A stretch of DNA of 64,000 nucleotides from Siderastrea siderea (taxonomy: Eukaryota; Cnidaria; Anthozoa; Scleractinia; Rhizangiidae). The position numbers and the translations under genes were made by a program. The notes beneath the pieces are model-generated. The model was not told where the DNA came from. It saw only the letters and a program-made list of their open reading frames with translations, and did not search any database. Where the stretch lies: the NCBI GenBank assembly GCA_964030785.1, contig OZ034979.1:37747984-37811983 (forward strand). The letters run 5' to 3'. This document shows, in pieces, positions 23,801 through 34,770 of the stretch. The number at the start of each line of letters is the position of its first letter. Position 1 is the first letter of the stretch.

Positions 23801-26800
23801 CTGAGACCCATGGAGAATTGAAGTTCATTATCATGCTTGGAGGATTGCACGTTGAAGCAGCAACTCTTCGAGCTTTGGGGGATTGGCTTGGTGGTAGTGG
23901 CTGGACTAGTGCAATAGTTCAAGCCAACATAGCATCACCTGGCACTGCAGAGTCGTTTCTAAAAGCGTCACATATATCACGAACACGGCATGCCCATGAA
24001 GTTACAGCAAGCAGCCTTTATGTTCTTATGTATAGAGCATACCTGGAGTTCTCCCAAGCGTTAACTGAAGAGGATCAGCAACTCGACTTCTGGCAGTGGC
24101 ATCACCTGAAGTCATCAGAAAGTCCTCAATTCTTGTATTGGGCTTTGACACTTAAGTTTGAGCTCCTAGTTCTGATGTTTGTCCAGTCGTTGCGGGAAGG
24201 CAATTTTAACCTCTACCAAGAATCTTTGAAGCAACTGGTCCCATTGCATTTTGCGCTCGACCATTTCCACTACGCCCGATGGCTACCAATCCATATACAT
24301 GATATGGTGAAATTGAGCGAATCCCATCCAAACGTTGAAGGAAAGTTTCAACAAGGACATTTCGTCGTCAACAAGACCCAGAGAGTGTTCTCTGGTCATA
24401 TCACTTGATCAAGCTCGTGAACAAAACAACAAACTAGTCAAAGGAGATGGCGGAGCAGTTGGTTTGACAGAGAACTCGTTGCAGCTATTAAGATGGATGG
24501 TATCAGGGCCAGAAGTTGCTCGTGCTGCAGCCACATTTGAGGCCCAACTTGATGTTATCAAATCCAACCAAAGCAAAGGTCCAGATATGCGTCATCATGA
24601 CCAAGTGAGCAGTGTTCAGACGAACTTCAAGAGGCAAGTTCAAGCGCTTATAGAGGTTGTAGAAGGCATGGGAAACCCATTCAAAGAGGAAAGCAATGAC
24701 CTGCTGGTTCTTGATACCAAAGAAATTGCAAGTGAAAAGGTCATAACAACAGTAAAAGAAATAGAGAAAGTCGGTTTGCAGCAATTTCATTCGTTCGTGG
24801 AGGAACGCCTTATAAAGAAAGAAAAAGGAGTAATGGATGTCATAAAGCGCAACAAGTTGGCCTTGTTCAGCAATCCACAAAAGCCGCCTTCCAAAGAAAA
24901 GCAAGGAGTGGTTTCCCTAAAGCAAAACTGCTCTCTATTTTCGCAGCTGTATGTGTCTTGCCAGGTTCGACAGGGAAATCTTGATGAGTTCTTTACTCAC
25001 GAGAACCAAGCGTATCCACCATCTATTTCTCAGTTTGGAGATTTGAAACTAGGTGTCAAATCTGATTTAATGAAGTGCTTGGAGAAGCTATCTCCGGGAT
25101 GTCAAAGGCACCCAACAGTAGATGCTACACTTATTGATGGTGCAGCGTTGGTGAATATGCTAAAACCAAGCAAGGAATCCAGGACATTTACAGATTATGT
25201 AAATGTAACATACTTGCCATACATTGAAGCACAGCTGCTAAGTGTTCAGAGAGTTGACATTATATGGGATATTTATGTCGACAACAGTTTGAAAGCCTCA
25301 ACTCGAAGTAAGCGAGGGACAGGTATCCGACAAAGGGTAGAACCTGGTGTCAAGCTTCCAAAGAACTGGCCCCAGTTCCTCAAAGTAGATTCCAACAAGG
25401 TTGAGCTATTCCACTACCTCGCTGAGCAGACAGGTTTGGCCCAGTATGAAGGGAAGTGTGTGCTGGTTACAAAGGACAGTCTGGTGCTTTCCTCATCTGC
25501 ACAGATAACGGACAACATCTCCCCCTGTACACATGAAGAAGCTGACACGAGACTTCTTTTGCACGCAGCAGACTGTGCCAGACAAGGACTCAAAAAAGTC
25601 CTGATAAGAACAGTAGACACTGATGTTGTTGTGATAGCCGTTTCTGTATTCAGCAGACTGAATCTTGATGAACTGTGGATTGCATTTGGCGTGGGCAAGT
25701 ATTTTAAATACATTGCTGTGCATTCCATTGTACGAGCTCTTGGTCCTCAGAAATCCAGTACTCTCCATGTTTTCCATGCATTTACTGGATGCGATCAGAC
25801 GTCCACCTTTCTTGGTCGAGGTAAAACTACAGCCTGGGAAACATGGATGGCATATGAAGAAGTCACTATCGCATTTTTGTCTTTGAGTCAGTCGCCAACT
25901 GAGCAAGATATTGTTAGCGCGATGCCAAGGCTGGAGAGATTTGTGGTTTTGATGTACGACCGAACAAGTACATGCGAGAACGTAAATAAGGCCCGTAAAG
26001 TCCTCTTTACCCAGAAAGGAAGATCTATTGAGAATATCCCTCCCACATCAGATGCCTTGCAGCTTCACACAAAGAGAGTAGCCTACCAAGCCGGCCATTG
26101 TTGGGGACAATGTGATATCCCATGTCCTGTCATCCCCTCTCCCTCTGAATGGGGATGGACCATGTCTGAAGAACAGTTGTGGAAACCACTATGGATGACC
26201 CTCCCAGAAGCATCTAAGGCCTGTAGAGAACTTCTGCGATGTGGTTGCCGCATGGAAAAGGGCTGCAAAGGACACTGCAAGTGCAGAAAAGCGGAGATGC
26301 AATGCACCGCTCTCTGCAAATGTGGTGGCGATTGCCAACGTGATTGACTGTCCAGGTAACCACAGTAATGCAATAAGGAATTTGTCAATAAAGATTGCTT
26401 TTAATGATAACATATTTATTTAACCTTCAGATGTGCGAGCTACGAGCATCAGGAAGGATAAGTAAACACCACTTAATATTGTCAACATAAAAATATTTAT
26501 AAAACTCTCATTGTTATACGTTTAGAGGTATTACAAACAAGTTTACTTCCCCTCCCCTCCCCCCTGAGTATCCCAAAGTGTCCCCCCTGAAGAAATCAGC
26601 ATCATTTCAAGCTTGAAATATAATAAAGCTATTAGAGACGTAATTTTGTAAGATAAGAGCTGATTTGACTAGGTATAAACAAATTTTAACGATTTTTCAG
26701 TTATTTGCCCTACCCCTCCCCTGTAGGTAGCGAATTTGCACCCCCCTGGAAGATATCGAGGTGGGCCCATAGCTGAAATTAATCTGTTTGTGCTATGCTA

Positions 26801-26865
26801 TAAGTATGCCAAGTTTTATGCTTTTAACCAAATGTGCACAATTATCTCACCATATTGCTGGACTA
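20827..26865 (+). mobile_element. Academ-like DNA transposon, 6039 bp, about 390-bp TIRs, TTA duplication
   Basis: Ends TAGTCCAGCAATATGGTG (20827) and CACCATATTGCTGGACTA (to 26865). TIRs extend to about 21226 on the left and from about 26476 on the right, with few differences. The flanks are TTA (20824-20826) and TTA (26866-26868). Unit A shows the empty site (CTCTGGTTATTTTTGCTGTC), and unit C a related one. It encodes one long, now frameshifted protein with an XPG/PIN-like nuclease signature and Cys clusters. The 3-bp duplication and nuclease type fit what I recall of the Academ superfamily. Confidence 0.85.
21685..26347 (+). pseudogene. Academ-like transposon protein with XPG/PIN-like nuclease signature, three frameshifts
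   Basis: A short exon (21685-21703, MATNSK) splices at GTAAGA to 21832, giving ENNPIDWKRCILCQKET. The main reading continues to 26347 but changes frame near 22583 (before RIHSTRLKERIL), near 23660 (before FQEEAHSVAM) and near 24390 (before SLDQAREQNNKLVKGDGG). Early Cys/His motifs: CILC and CFFCEKESGKLH. The C-terminal third has HEEADTRLLLHAADCA (25532), IRTVDTDVVVIA (25606) and HAFTGCDQTSTFLGRGKTTA (25773). The order matches the XPG-I acidic motif, the SxDxDxL motif and the GCDY-GIG helix-hairpin region of FEN/XPG nucleases. It ends in a Cys-rich cluster (26217-26338: CRELLRCGCRMEKGCKGHCK). The nuclease assignment is my inference. Frames are otherwise clean, so inactivation is recent or partly an assembly error. 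Confidence 0.8.
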
Positions 26866-26914
26866 TTACTTCTGCTTTCTATTCGTGAGTTGAGGATCCA
26901 CAGAAGAGAGTAAG
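26866..26914 (+). promoter_or_regulatory. Candidate 5' exon of next APOL gene (unit B), cut off from its E-box by the transposon
   Basis: TTCTATTCGTGAGTTGAGGA then AGAAGAGAGTAAG|GTAAGTG (donor 26915). The CACGTG part of the conserved block is at about 20774, on the far side of the 6-kb element. If this block starts transcription of APOL copy 3, the insertion separates promoter from exon. Confidence 0.4.
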
Positions 26915-29842
26915 GTAAGTGAAGTGACAAGTTGTAAAATAGTCAGCCGCTTCACACAGCTTTTCTCAACCTTTAAGTAATCACTCACATCTGAAAGGTC
27001 CATTTTAGTGGAATCTGTGAGTTGTCAGGTCGTTTGATACAAACTTACACCGTTTCAACAGCAATCTTTAAACCGATCATGCTTCGATAACTCCATCGAT
27101 CCCCTCGCCAAATCTTAACAGCCTATTTGATTTCCCGGTCAGATTTAAAGGGGCTCAGTATTCAACAGAGTTTACGTCAAAAGTTGTTTTGCACTTGGTC
27201 GTTCATCTCTGTCTAAACACACACGTTGGTCCTTGTAGAAACCACAGAAACCATAAGAGAAAGAGAAACTGAATTTTATGTTGTGTCTAGATAACACCCT
27301 TAAAAGGTCTATTTGAATTACTTAATAACACTGCGCATTTCCCAAATTTGCGTTTACCGATTTTTATAGGGTTGCGAGGGGGCTCTCTCTATAGGGTAAT
27401 ATAGTTATAATAAAGCAGGAGCAAACATTCCGGAATGGGTGCTTTCTGCGATTAAAAATGCTCTGTTGAAGAATTTGGCTAATTTAAGCTAATTTGGCAC
27501 GACGCCACTGGTTGACACTTGAGACCTAACGACATCAACTTGCTGTTCGTGAGTCAGAGGAATCGCAGGCCGATTGTCACGGCGACCCGTACATCACAGC
27601 CAGGCATAACCGGGCCACTCCGCCACTTCCTTGAACACTGGAAATACTTTATTTTATTTTATTTAAATCAATATTTAAACAGGAGCATCTAATTTAGCTT
27701 AAACTGCTAGTTTAAATAGAGTCGTGTGCAAATTTAAATAAAAAAGATAAATAAAAAATTACTGATAGTTAAATTTGTAGTTAAAAAACACGACCCCACA
27801 AGCAAGCCTTTTGCTTTAAATCTATATCATGAATAAATAAAGGATGTTGTTGTCGTTGTTGTTATAGTCCTGCAGAAGATGTAACCATCACAAAATGTTT
27901 CCACTAATTTTTGCCAAAGTATAGAGATTAATGTGGTTTACATTATATATAAGGAAGATGATGGCTTGTTTTCCTTTATATATGATTATGTAATTTTTTG
28001 TCAAGTTTTCTTTCATGCATGAAACTGAAGCGAAACTGACAAATCCATGCCACAGTTCGTTTCAGTTAGTCACGCATCTCTCACAAGTTGGGCGCGCGCG
28101 AGGAACGCTTCCAACTTTTTGGGACGTTATAATGCAATGTCTATGTCTATTTTATCTGAATTCGTTATATCGGTAATTAAATCTATTTTTCGTTTAACAT
28201 AAGAAAGGACCTGTGGAAAGAACACTGTAGTCTCCTTCGCAGCCGGACTCATTAGCGTAAGAGTTGCGTGAAAGGCCTTTTGTAGACTACAAGTACGAAT
28301 AGCGCCATTTTTCACCGGCCGTCGCCATGGCGACCGCTGGAGTATAAATTGGACTCGGACCGTGTTCTCCGTCACTTGCCCTACTCATCCTAGCCTCCCC
28401 CGCAGTCGTTTTTCCCATTGTTTTGCTCGCGAGGCAATCTAACCGATCACCATCGAGGTTTTGTCCGACAAGGACCAATCAAATTAATCGTTATAATGTA
28501 CGCTTCTGTATTTCCCGTGATTCCTTTTCTTAAGAGATGCTGGTGCTGTGAAGTTGGAATATATATATATTTTTACTTCTAGAATGGTGAATTCTGGCTA
28601 AAACCTCGGAAAAATTTTGTTGCATGTGATTAAAAGTGTTTCCTGTGCGACGCTTTTCTCCCGTCATCTACCGAAAGAGTTCGAATTTTCTGACAAAGCG
28701 TTGTTGATCTTGCTAGCCTGATCGAGCGGACGGTCGGTGAAGACTTCAGCGCTTCTCAAACTGCTGGAGCCAGTGCAATGCGAAGGGATGGCGAATTTCA
28801 GCCCAGGCTGAAATTTCGGACCGCCCACCGGGCTGAAAATTTGTTGCGATTGCATATATGGCGAATTTCAGCCCGGGTGCAGTGTTTAAAATTGGGCAGG
28901 AAAATTTGCAGGAAAGCGTTTTACATGCTTTTTTGTGCACAACTAAATGTAAACAAACGTCTTTTAAAAAAGATTTGTTTAGGAAGCCGAGCTAAAATCT
29001 CAGCCCAGCTAACCGGGCTGAAATTGGCCGTGAAATCGGCCCCCAAGACGACAAAGGACTGAGCGAGATGATAAACCGATAAATGAGATGAAAATATCAC
29101 ACATGGCACAACAACCAAGTGCGTGTCAGCGGCGAAATCTCTCATACTCAAGTTCGCTGACATACTCACCGTTAGTGTTTCCGCTCTCTTTGCGTGGCAG
29201 GGCCGACAGAAGAGGTTTTAACAACGTGCGTTAGCATGCTCTTCTCGCATGACATTCCCTATTAAAGCAGAAGAGAGCGCTAGTCGATTATAACGCGTAG
29301 GCTAGTTTACAGTCACCATTTGGGATTACACAGAGCCTATCTCTTGCGTTGAATTTATCAGTTTTAAAATCTCTCGACTGATTTCTAAGTTTAATGTTGC
29401 ACTTGAAAGCTTATAGAGTATAGATATTCCCGCATTTCTCAGTTAAATCTGTTAAATTAATGTACCATTTGAAAACTCAGAGAATGTAGTTATAATTATC
29501 CCTGCATTTTTAAACATAGGCACGCAGTACGTGCATAGCCAATGACCTTTTGTTCCGCAATATGGTGAAATTTATGAGGACAACCTCTGGATTTTGCACC
29601 CCTGCTACTACTACTACTGGAGTGCGGACTGTGCGGTTCCCCACCCCATCCCCGACAACCTGCGGTTAATGTAACATGTCTTCGCCAGAGCAAGGAATCA
29701 ACATATTTCTTCAAAGACAACATTTCCTAACACGTCTGTTTCTTGCATTTTTGATGTATTCATGTCCTGACAGGCGTGAAAAAAAAAAGATTTGCAAAAT
29801 TCAATTGGTCTCTATTAGAATGCTTTGTCATATATCTGTTGT
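26915..29842. other. Unit B AT-rich flank
   Basis: Near-identical to 10464-13487. Local differences: an extra GATAAATAAAA stretch near 27746, a different middle in the TTTCAGCC palindrome cluster (28795-29040) and a missing C-run near 29640. Confidence 0.75.
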
Positions 29843-31148
29843 TGTTAATCTTGCGTTCGGTTCGAGATGTTTTGAGCGTTGCATTACATTCCGACGGTTC
29901 AAATTACAAGCAGCTGTCAACTATGCAAATTTGTTCAACTACGCCTTGAACTATGAGTAACCCCAAAGTAAAGTTTGGTATCTTGAAGATTTTACTCTAA
30001 TTCCTTGATCACCACTGTAACTTGGATTTTTAATATTAGTTTCATTCAGGTTTTTCAGTTTTACCAATAGCTACAGTGTAGGAACAAGCCCCCGCAAATT
30101 CCGATTTTACTTTGAAATGGTTTTAAACCGGTGACGTCACGTGATGTCACTCGGTTTATGTAGGAGGCTAAATTTCAACGATGAGCGAACGATGGTTGTC
30201 TCCGCCTGTGAGGCCCGGGGGGTACCCTATGGGTTTTGGGGTGGGGGTGTGCCCCACAGAAGAGTAAAATAGCTTATAACTTACCTCGTGCGGACTGTGA
30301 AGTGTCTGGATTCGATCTCGATCAACTAGGACCTACTTTATTTTGCATCGAATAACCCGTCGAATGCGATTTGCGATTCGCGAAGCAAAAAGACGAAAAT
30401 TATCATAGCCGACTTGACATGCAACAAGAAAACATACCCCTTAAATTGTCGGCGTGAGCTTAAGCCAAACTCCAGCCTATAGGCAGACAAATACCGTAAT
30501 AAAACAGAAGGAATAACTGCTTGCGCTTGCAAATGATGTTCCTGCAACTTTGGGCAGGATCTCGGTGGCACGTGCAGCTACACACGCAATGCGTTGTCCG
30601 CGTGACTGGGAGCTAACGACGATAATAAAGTCACGCGTTCCCAGAAAGTCAGAAAATCTGAGATCTGAGCATTCGGAAATGTGGGTTGTTTACCATTTAC
30701 ACGGGCAAACCGGTCGGTTTCCCTTTTGGGTCGCTTTGGGCAAATGGTAAGCAAATTTCCGTATTGGGAGAATTCCGTTCGGGACTGGCGCTTACCATTT
30801 GCAGAAATCCCTACCATTTACCAAAAAATTTGCACGACGGCGACGGCTAACGAGAAGGTCGCAAAACAAAAGCTTTGATTAACAAAACAACGACTCTCCA
30901 CGTGCGTTATTTTTGGTATACGGTATTTCTTTGCCGTTCTGTGCACGACTACAACGTGAAATGACCAAATTCAACGTTTTGTGTAGAACACAAACACAAG
31001 ACGGTGAATTTTCGTTTGTATAATAATAACATAATAGTAATAACTTTATTCACCTGTCAAGTGATCTAGCACCCTGTAAAGACAGGGCGCTAATTGGGAA
31101 CACAGCTATTTTCTAATTAATTTTCTAAATAAGTTCTTCCTGAACTGA
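29843..31148. other. Unit B-specific region, no gene recognised
   Basis: Absent from unit A. Contains CCGGTGACGTCACGTGATGT (CRE-like, about 30130), several TTACCATTT / AAATGGTAA motifs (30688-30815) that recur in inverted form at 34355-34420, and a LINE-type tail (31018-31110). No supported coding region. Confidence 0.5.
31018..31110 (-). mobile_element. LINE 3'-tail fragment
   Basis: Read on the minus strand: CACTTGACAGGTGAATAAAG, then TTATTACTATTATGTTATTA, a poly-A-signal-plus-ATT-repeat tail typical of CR1/L2-type LINEs. No coding part remains. Confidence 0.45.
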
Positions 31149-31455
31149 GGGACCCTTCATTTTTTACGAGGTAGGGGGGGCTGGTGGGATTTTTGAACTG
31201 TCATTAAGAAATTGCATGGCCCCCCCCTCAGTCAATAAATTTTTCCCATGGCCCCCCCCCCGCAATAAGGGTAAATTTTTTGGGTGACCCCCCCCAAAAA
31301 AAAAGGGAAAAGAAAACTAAATTAAGCCAGCTATGCATACTGTACAGTTAACAAAACCATCTTTTTGACAATATCATTATATTACAATTAATACTACAGT
31401 TGCATTTGCCACTTTTAACTGTACTAAGTCAGCAAAAGAGAAATGTTTCAGCTCG

Positions 31456-32325
31456 CTATAAACTTTGAATTCGTTGAAGAGTCAAAAAAAAAAAAGAAAA
31501 ATCAATTTCTGATCTTCTGGTTATGGCTCTTCCCGAACGTGTTGTGGCTGGCCTCTCAACTTCTTCGTCATCGATGAAGGCAACTTCTTCATCGTCATCG
31601 ATGAAGGCAAGAATGACATCATTCGATTCGTCTCTTTCACAGCTGCTTTCGTTTCCACTGTTGTCGTCTTCATCGCTATCATCGTTATCAATGTCTAGCG
31701 GCAAAGATTCATTTTCAGCTGAGTCTTTTTCTCTCAATCTTGTTTGTAGCAGATCAATTCTTTTAGGATTCATTTGGAGAAGCCAGTGTCTGGCAATTAC
31801 CTTAACCTTGTCATGTTTGGTGCTCTTCAGATGCTTGTCTAGTCTATGGTGCTTGAGGTATTTGTTAAGCTCTGCCACTCGAAGCTTTTGTAATTTTGTC
31901 GGATCTTCGCACAAATCTTTCCAAGCATAATCCTCATGATTTTTCTCCTTCGCCTTCTGGCTTTCCTTGGCCCTCTCCTCTGCCCTCTTCTTCTTTTTGA
32001 AATCTACCACCTCAAGATGCTTAAGGTGTTCAACAACAAACTTTGGCTTAACAATAAACTTGTCAGAAAATGCTGCTACACTTTCTGAATCTGACAAAAC
32101 TAGCCTGCCACTGCCACGCTCCTTCTTCAACTGAACTCTGGGCTGCCAATCGTCTGGATAACGGCCCTCCCTTGGAGTGTTGTTGTAATGGTACTCGGGA
32201 AGACAGGAATGGTCATGAGGAAAAGGCTTCGGACATTTATCTATGAGTGGTCCAGTCCATTCTTTACAAAAAGAACAATTGGCTCCTACCTTTTCTCCAC
32301 AAGAAACTTTAAAACTCCCTGTAGT
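31456..32325 (-). CDS. Transposon-borne protein with SAP-like motif, probably 3' exon (partial)
   Basis: An open frame from 32325 to the stop at 31456, with no ATG needed if it is a downstream exon. Near its start is a Cys/His-rich part (CGEKVGANCSFCKEW, DKCPKPFPHDHSCLPEYHYN). Then FIVKPKFVVEHLKHLEVV, a highly charged helix (KKKKRAEERAKESQKAKEKN) and PTKLQKLRVAELNKYLKHHR. The last, with LDKHLKSTKHDKVKVIARHW, resembles the helix-turn-helix of SAP DNA-binding domains. The tail is acidic (DNDDSDEDDNSGNESS). It lies inside the TIRs, so it is element-encoded. It may bind element DNA; this is inference from one motif. Confidence 0.55.
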   Translation of the reverse strand, partial: TTGSFKVSCGEKVGANCSFCKEWTGPLIDKCPKPFPHDHSCLPEYHYNNTPREGRYPDDWQPRVQLKKERGSGRLVLSDSESVAAFSDKFIVKPKFVVEHLKHLEVVDFKKKKRAEERAKESQKAKEKNHEDYAWKDLCEDPTKLQKLRVAELNKYLKHHRLDKHLKSTKHDKVKVIARHWLLQMNPKRIDLLQTRLREKDSAENESLPLDIDNDDSDEDDNSGNESSCERDESNDVILAFIDDDEEVAFIDDEEVERPATTRSGRAITRRSEIDFSFFFLTLQRIQSL

Positions 32326-32639
32326 TCACCCCTTCCTCGTAATGTTCAGTTATGAACTTCTCAATCTTGGAAAAGTAGTTGTTACTAGGGACAGACTCTT
32401 TTTTCGTTCCAGCGTTGTGGAACTGTACCAGGTATGATGTGTTGCGACATCTATTGATATCGTTTGTCTTATGATTCCGTTTTTAAATGCTGCGAACTAC
32501 ATTTGAACTGCATTCGACCAAACGAATACAGCATTTAATAAGCGATTACAACACAATGCACTCAATAACATCTATATAAAACGTCGTCTTTCTTTTACGG
32601 TAGGTTACTAGTTCCTCCCCTGCTGAAGATGCGGACATC

Positions 32640-33589
32640 TCAAAGGGACTTCGGAAAACACGTATTGGCCATATTGTAAATCCAAAAGGAAAGAGAGTGC
32701 AATACTACATGAGCATTTTCAAAGAGGTTCATTCCAAAATGCGAAAGAATGGCGAAAGTGACGAGTCCTTTAAGAATAGGTTCACCACTGAACGATCCTG
32801 TCGACACGATGTTTTACAATCAAAAGAGGTTACCTTTCTAAGTGCGGATGGGTGTTCGAAAAGAGTGAGTTTTCCAAACCAGGATATCATGCATTTGAAG
32901 CCTAGTGATGGAAGAAGATTGAACTTCTTCATCAAAGCATGTTTGACAAGTTGAATGGCATGGTGAAACATTTGAAAGAACATGAGTCCACACTCTTCCA
33001 GCCTAATGGGCTTACCTTGAAGCAAGGAGAAGAATTTGCACACGATTTTAATGTGGAGCAGATCAAGTGCATTGAGGCTAAGCTGCTGAAGTTCAAGCAG
33101 TATATGGAAATGCTAGAAGAAAACAAGAAAAGTTTCCACACTATATATAAGGGCATACATAAAGAACATATAAGCAAGAGGCGAAGAAAGAAAGAAACCG
33201 AAGAAAATCAAATGAAAGGAAGAAGAAGCGGGATGCAAACAACGTCCAACGAGTGTATGGCATCTGTGTTGGAAACCCGCTAGGCAATGATCTTGCAGAA
33301 TGTCTTGTGTATCCTCCTTCCCTAGCCCATCCCTGAAGAGTGCGTCAACGTCGAAGATGTTGCAGAATTACTGAATAGACGAGATGCACCATATATTGCA
33401 CAGATGTCGCAATCAAACCGCTTCAGCAATGCGGCAGGAAGCAGAATAATCACAAACCTCAAGCCTGACGTTAGAGATGATGTGTACTGCTTTCTGTATC
33501 CTGAAGAGTGTACTCTGCCTGAAAGGAACGAAAGCGACTCCCACAGCGCTAGCAGCACAAGCGACGAGGAAGAGCTCGAAGAAGATTAG
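32640..33589 (+). pseudogene. Second transposon ORF, frameshifted, function unknown
   Basis: An open stretch through KGLRKTRIGHIVNPKGKRVQ and SMRKNG-like residues stops at 32954 in one frame. A second frame picks up at 32939 (FDKLNGMVKHLKEHESTLFQ, EAKLLKFKQYMEMLEENKKS, a coiled-coil-like helix with a basic end). Another piece (33404-33589) is Ser/Glu-rich and acidic. I do not recognise the family. It is oriented away from the SAP-like ORF within the same element. Confidence 0.4.
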
Positions 33590-33599
33590 CAGAGAGAAG

Positions 33600-33720
33600 C
33601 AATGTAGTAACAGTAACTTTATTTATTCAAGATAGTTTACAGGCCTTTATAGCAGCTTGCAGGTAGCTTAGGCTATTCTGGTCGAGTTACCACAAAAATA
33701 CAGAAATGAAAATTAAGTAA
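33600..33720 (-). mobile_element. Possible LINE 3'-tail fragment inside the 31149-34041 element
   Basis: On the minus strand: TAAACTATCTTGAATAAATA then AAGTTACTGTTACTACATTG, a LINE-tail-like AATAAA plus TTACTG repeats. Weak evidence. Confidence 0.25.
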
Positions 33721-34044
33721 CTAAATAGAAAGAAAACTTTGTTGGTTTATTAAAGTTCCCAAGCTTTAATATTGTAGTCTGTAGCCGCGGAAACGTTATT
33801 AAAAGCAGAAGGAACTTCTTCAATAGATTTTTAAATCTAATTTGTGTATTTCGGTAGGGATATATTTTTTAAAATAGTACAACATATCCCATCTTTAAGT
33901 ATTACAAAAATATTTCACGTGACCCCCCCTTTTCCCTTATTTTTTTTTAGATGGCCCCCCCTTTAAGGCCATTTTTTTTTACGTGACCCCCCCCCCCAAA
34001 TCCCACCAGCCCCCCCTACCTCGTAAAAAATGAACGGTCCCTGA

Positions 34045-34607
34045 TACGCCGTCCTTACAAATTTAGCTCCTGGATAATTCGACCGCATTAGACAGGTTAA
34101 ACTAGTCGGAATAATCGCCACGAAGTTTCAAAGATTGTGAAGTCATTTTAAAAGTGACGTTTTCCTTCCCGTTAAGCTCCCTAATTAATTGTTGCTGGGA
34201 CAGAAAATGGCTGCGAGAGCCTGAAACTGGTACCAGAGATTAGGTTTGAACAAATGGTGCACGAATTTCCGTTTGGAACATTCCGTCCGGAAAAACAGGG
34301 CTACGTTTTCAGACGTTCCGTTGCTCCCGGAAATTTTCCACTGGAACGACCTGAAAAGTCGTGTACCATTTACTTTCCAACCGGAATTTCCAGAAAGTTG
34401 TTGTAAATGGTAAACAACCGTGGTGTATTGTTGTCGGCCAAGTTTCTGCTCACTTGCATACAAACGTAACTAGTTGTGGACATTTGTGACAAGGTACTGA
34501 AAAAAAGAAAGGTAACTCGATGCAAGAACCACTTGGACAAACAGTAGCGAGGTGAAGCCGGATCTTGGTGTAGATCAGGATCAGCAATGTTGAATAAAAC
34601 AAAATAC
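34045..34607. other. Unit B-specific spacer
   Basis: No gene. Contains GTACCATTTAC, GTAAATGGTAAAC and TTTCCAACCGGAATTTCC motifs, related in inverted form to 30688-30815, so the 31149-34041 element may have inserted into an older inverted-repeat element. Confidence 0.4.
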
Positions 34608-34650
34608 CAATTGCAAGGCTGATCGGACAGCTAAGAAGGGTAATTTTATT

Positions 34651-34692
34651 GCCCAATATTTCGGTCAGACAAAACTCACCTTCATCAGGGGC
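34651..34692 (-). ncRNA. Hammerhead ribozyme motif, left terminal repeat of copy B
   Basis: On the minus strand: GCCC, CTGATGA (34688-34682), stem II GGTGAG / CTGACC with one mismatch, GAAA, TATT, GGGC (34654-34651). Core nucleotides are intact; the stem II mismatch may weaken it. Confidence 0.65.
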
Positions 34693-34770
34693 TGTAAAGG
34701 CTAAGTAAAAATCGAATGAAATGGTTACAAGATTTAAAATGATTAAAATGAAAAGATTAAATATGATTGG

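Larger units (their letters stand above)
31149..34041. mobile_element. DNA transposon, 2893 bp, TIR GGGACC..., 3-bp TSD
   Basis: The left end GGGACCCTTCATTTTTTACG continues AGGTAGGGGGGGCTGGTGGG; the right end mirrors this (CCCACCAGCCCCCCCTACCT, then TCGTAAAAAATGAACGGTCC and C at 34041). TGA flanks both sides (31146-31148, 34042-34044). Runs of GTGACCCCCCC and ATGGCCCCCCC lie inside both ends. It carries a minus-strand ORF and a broken plus-strand ORF; no DDE motif was found. Superfamily not assigned. Confidence 0.8.

Noticed and set aside
20822..26870. 2-bp AT duplication with TIR starting AGTCC for the Academ-like element
   Set aside because: Alignment to unit A without gaps fits better if the TIR starts TAGTCC and the duplication is TTA.
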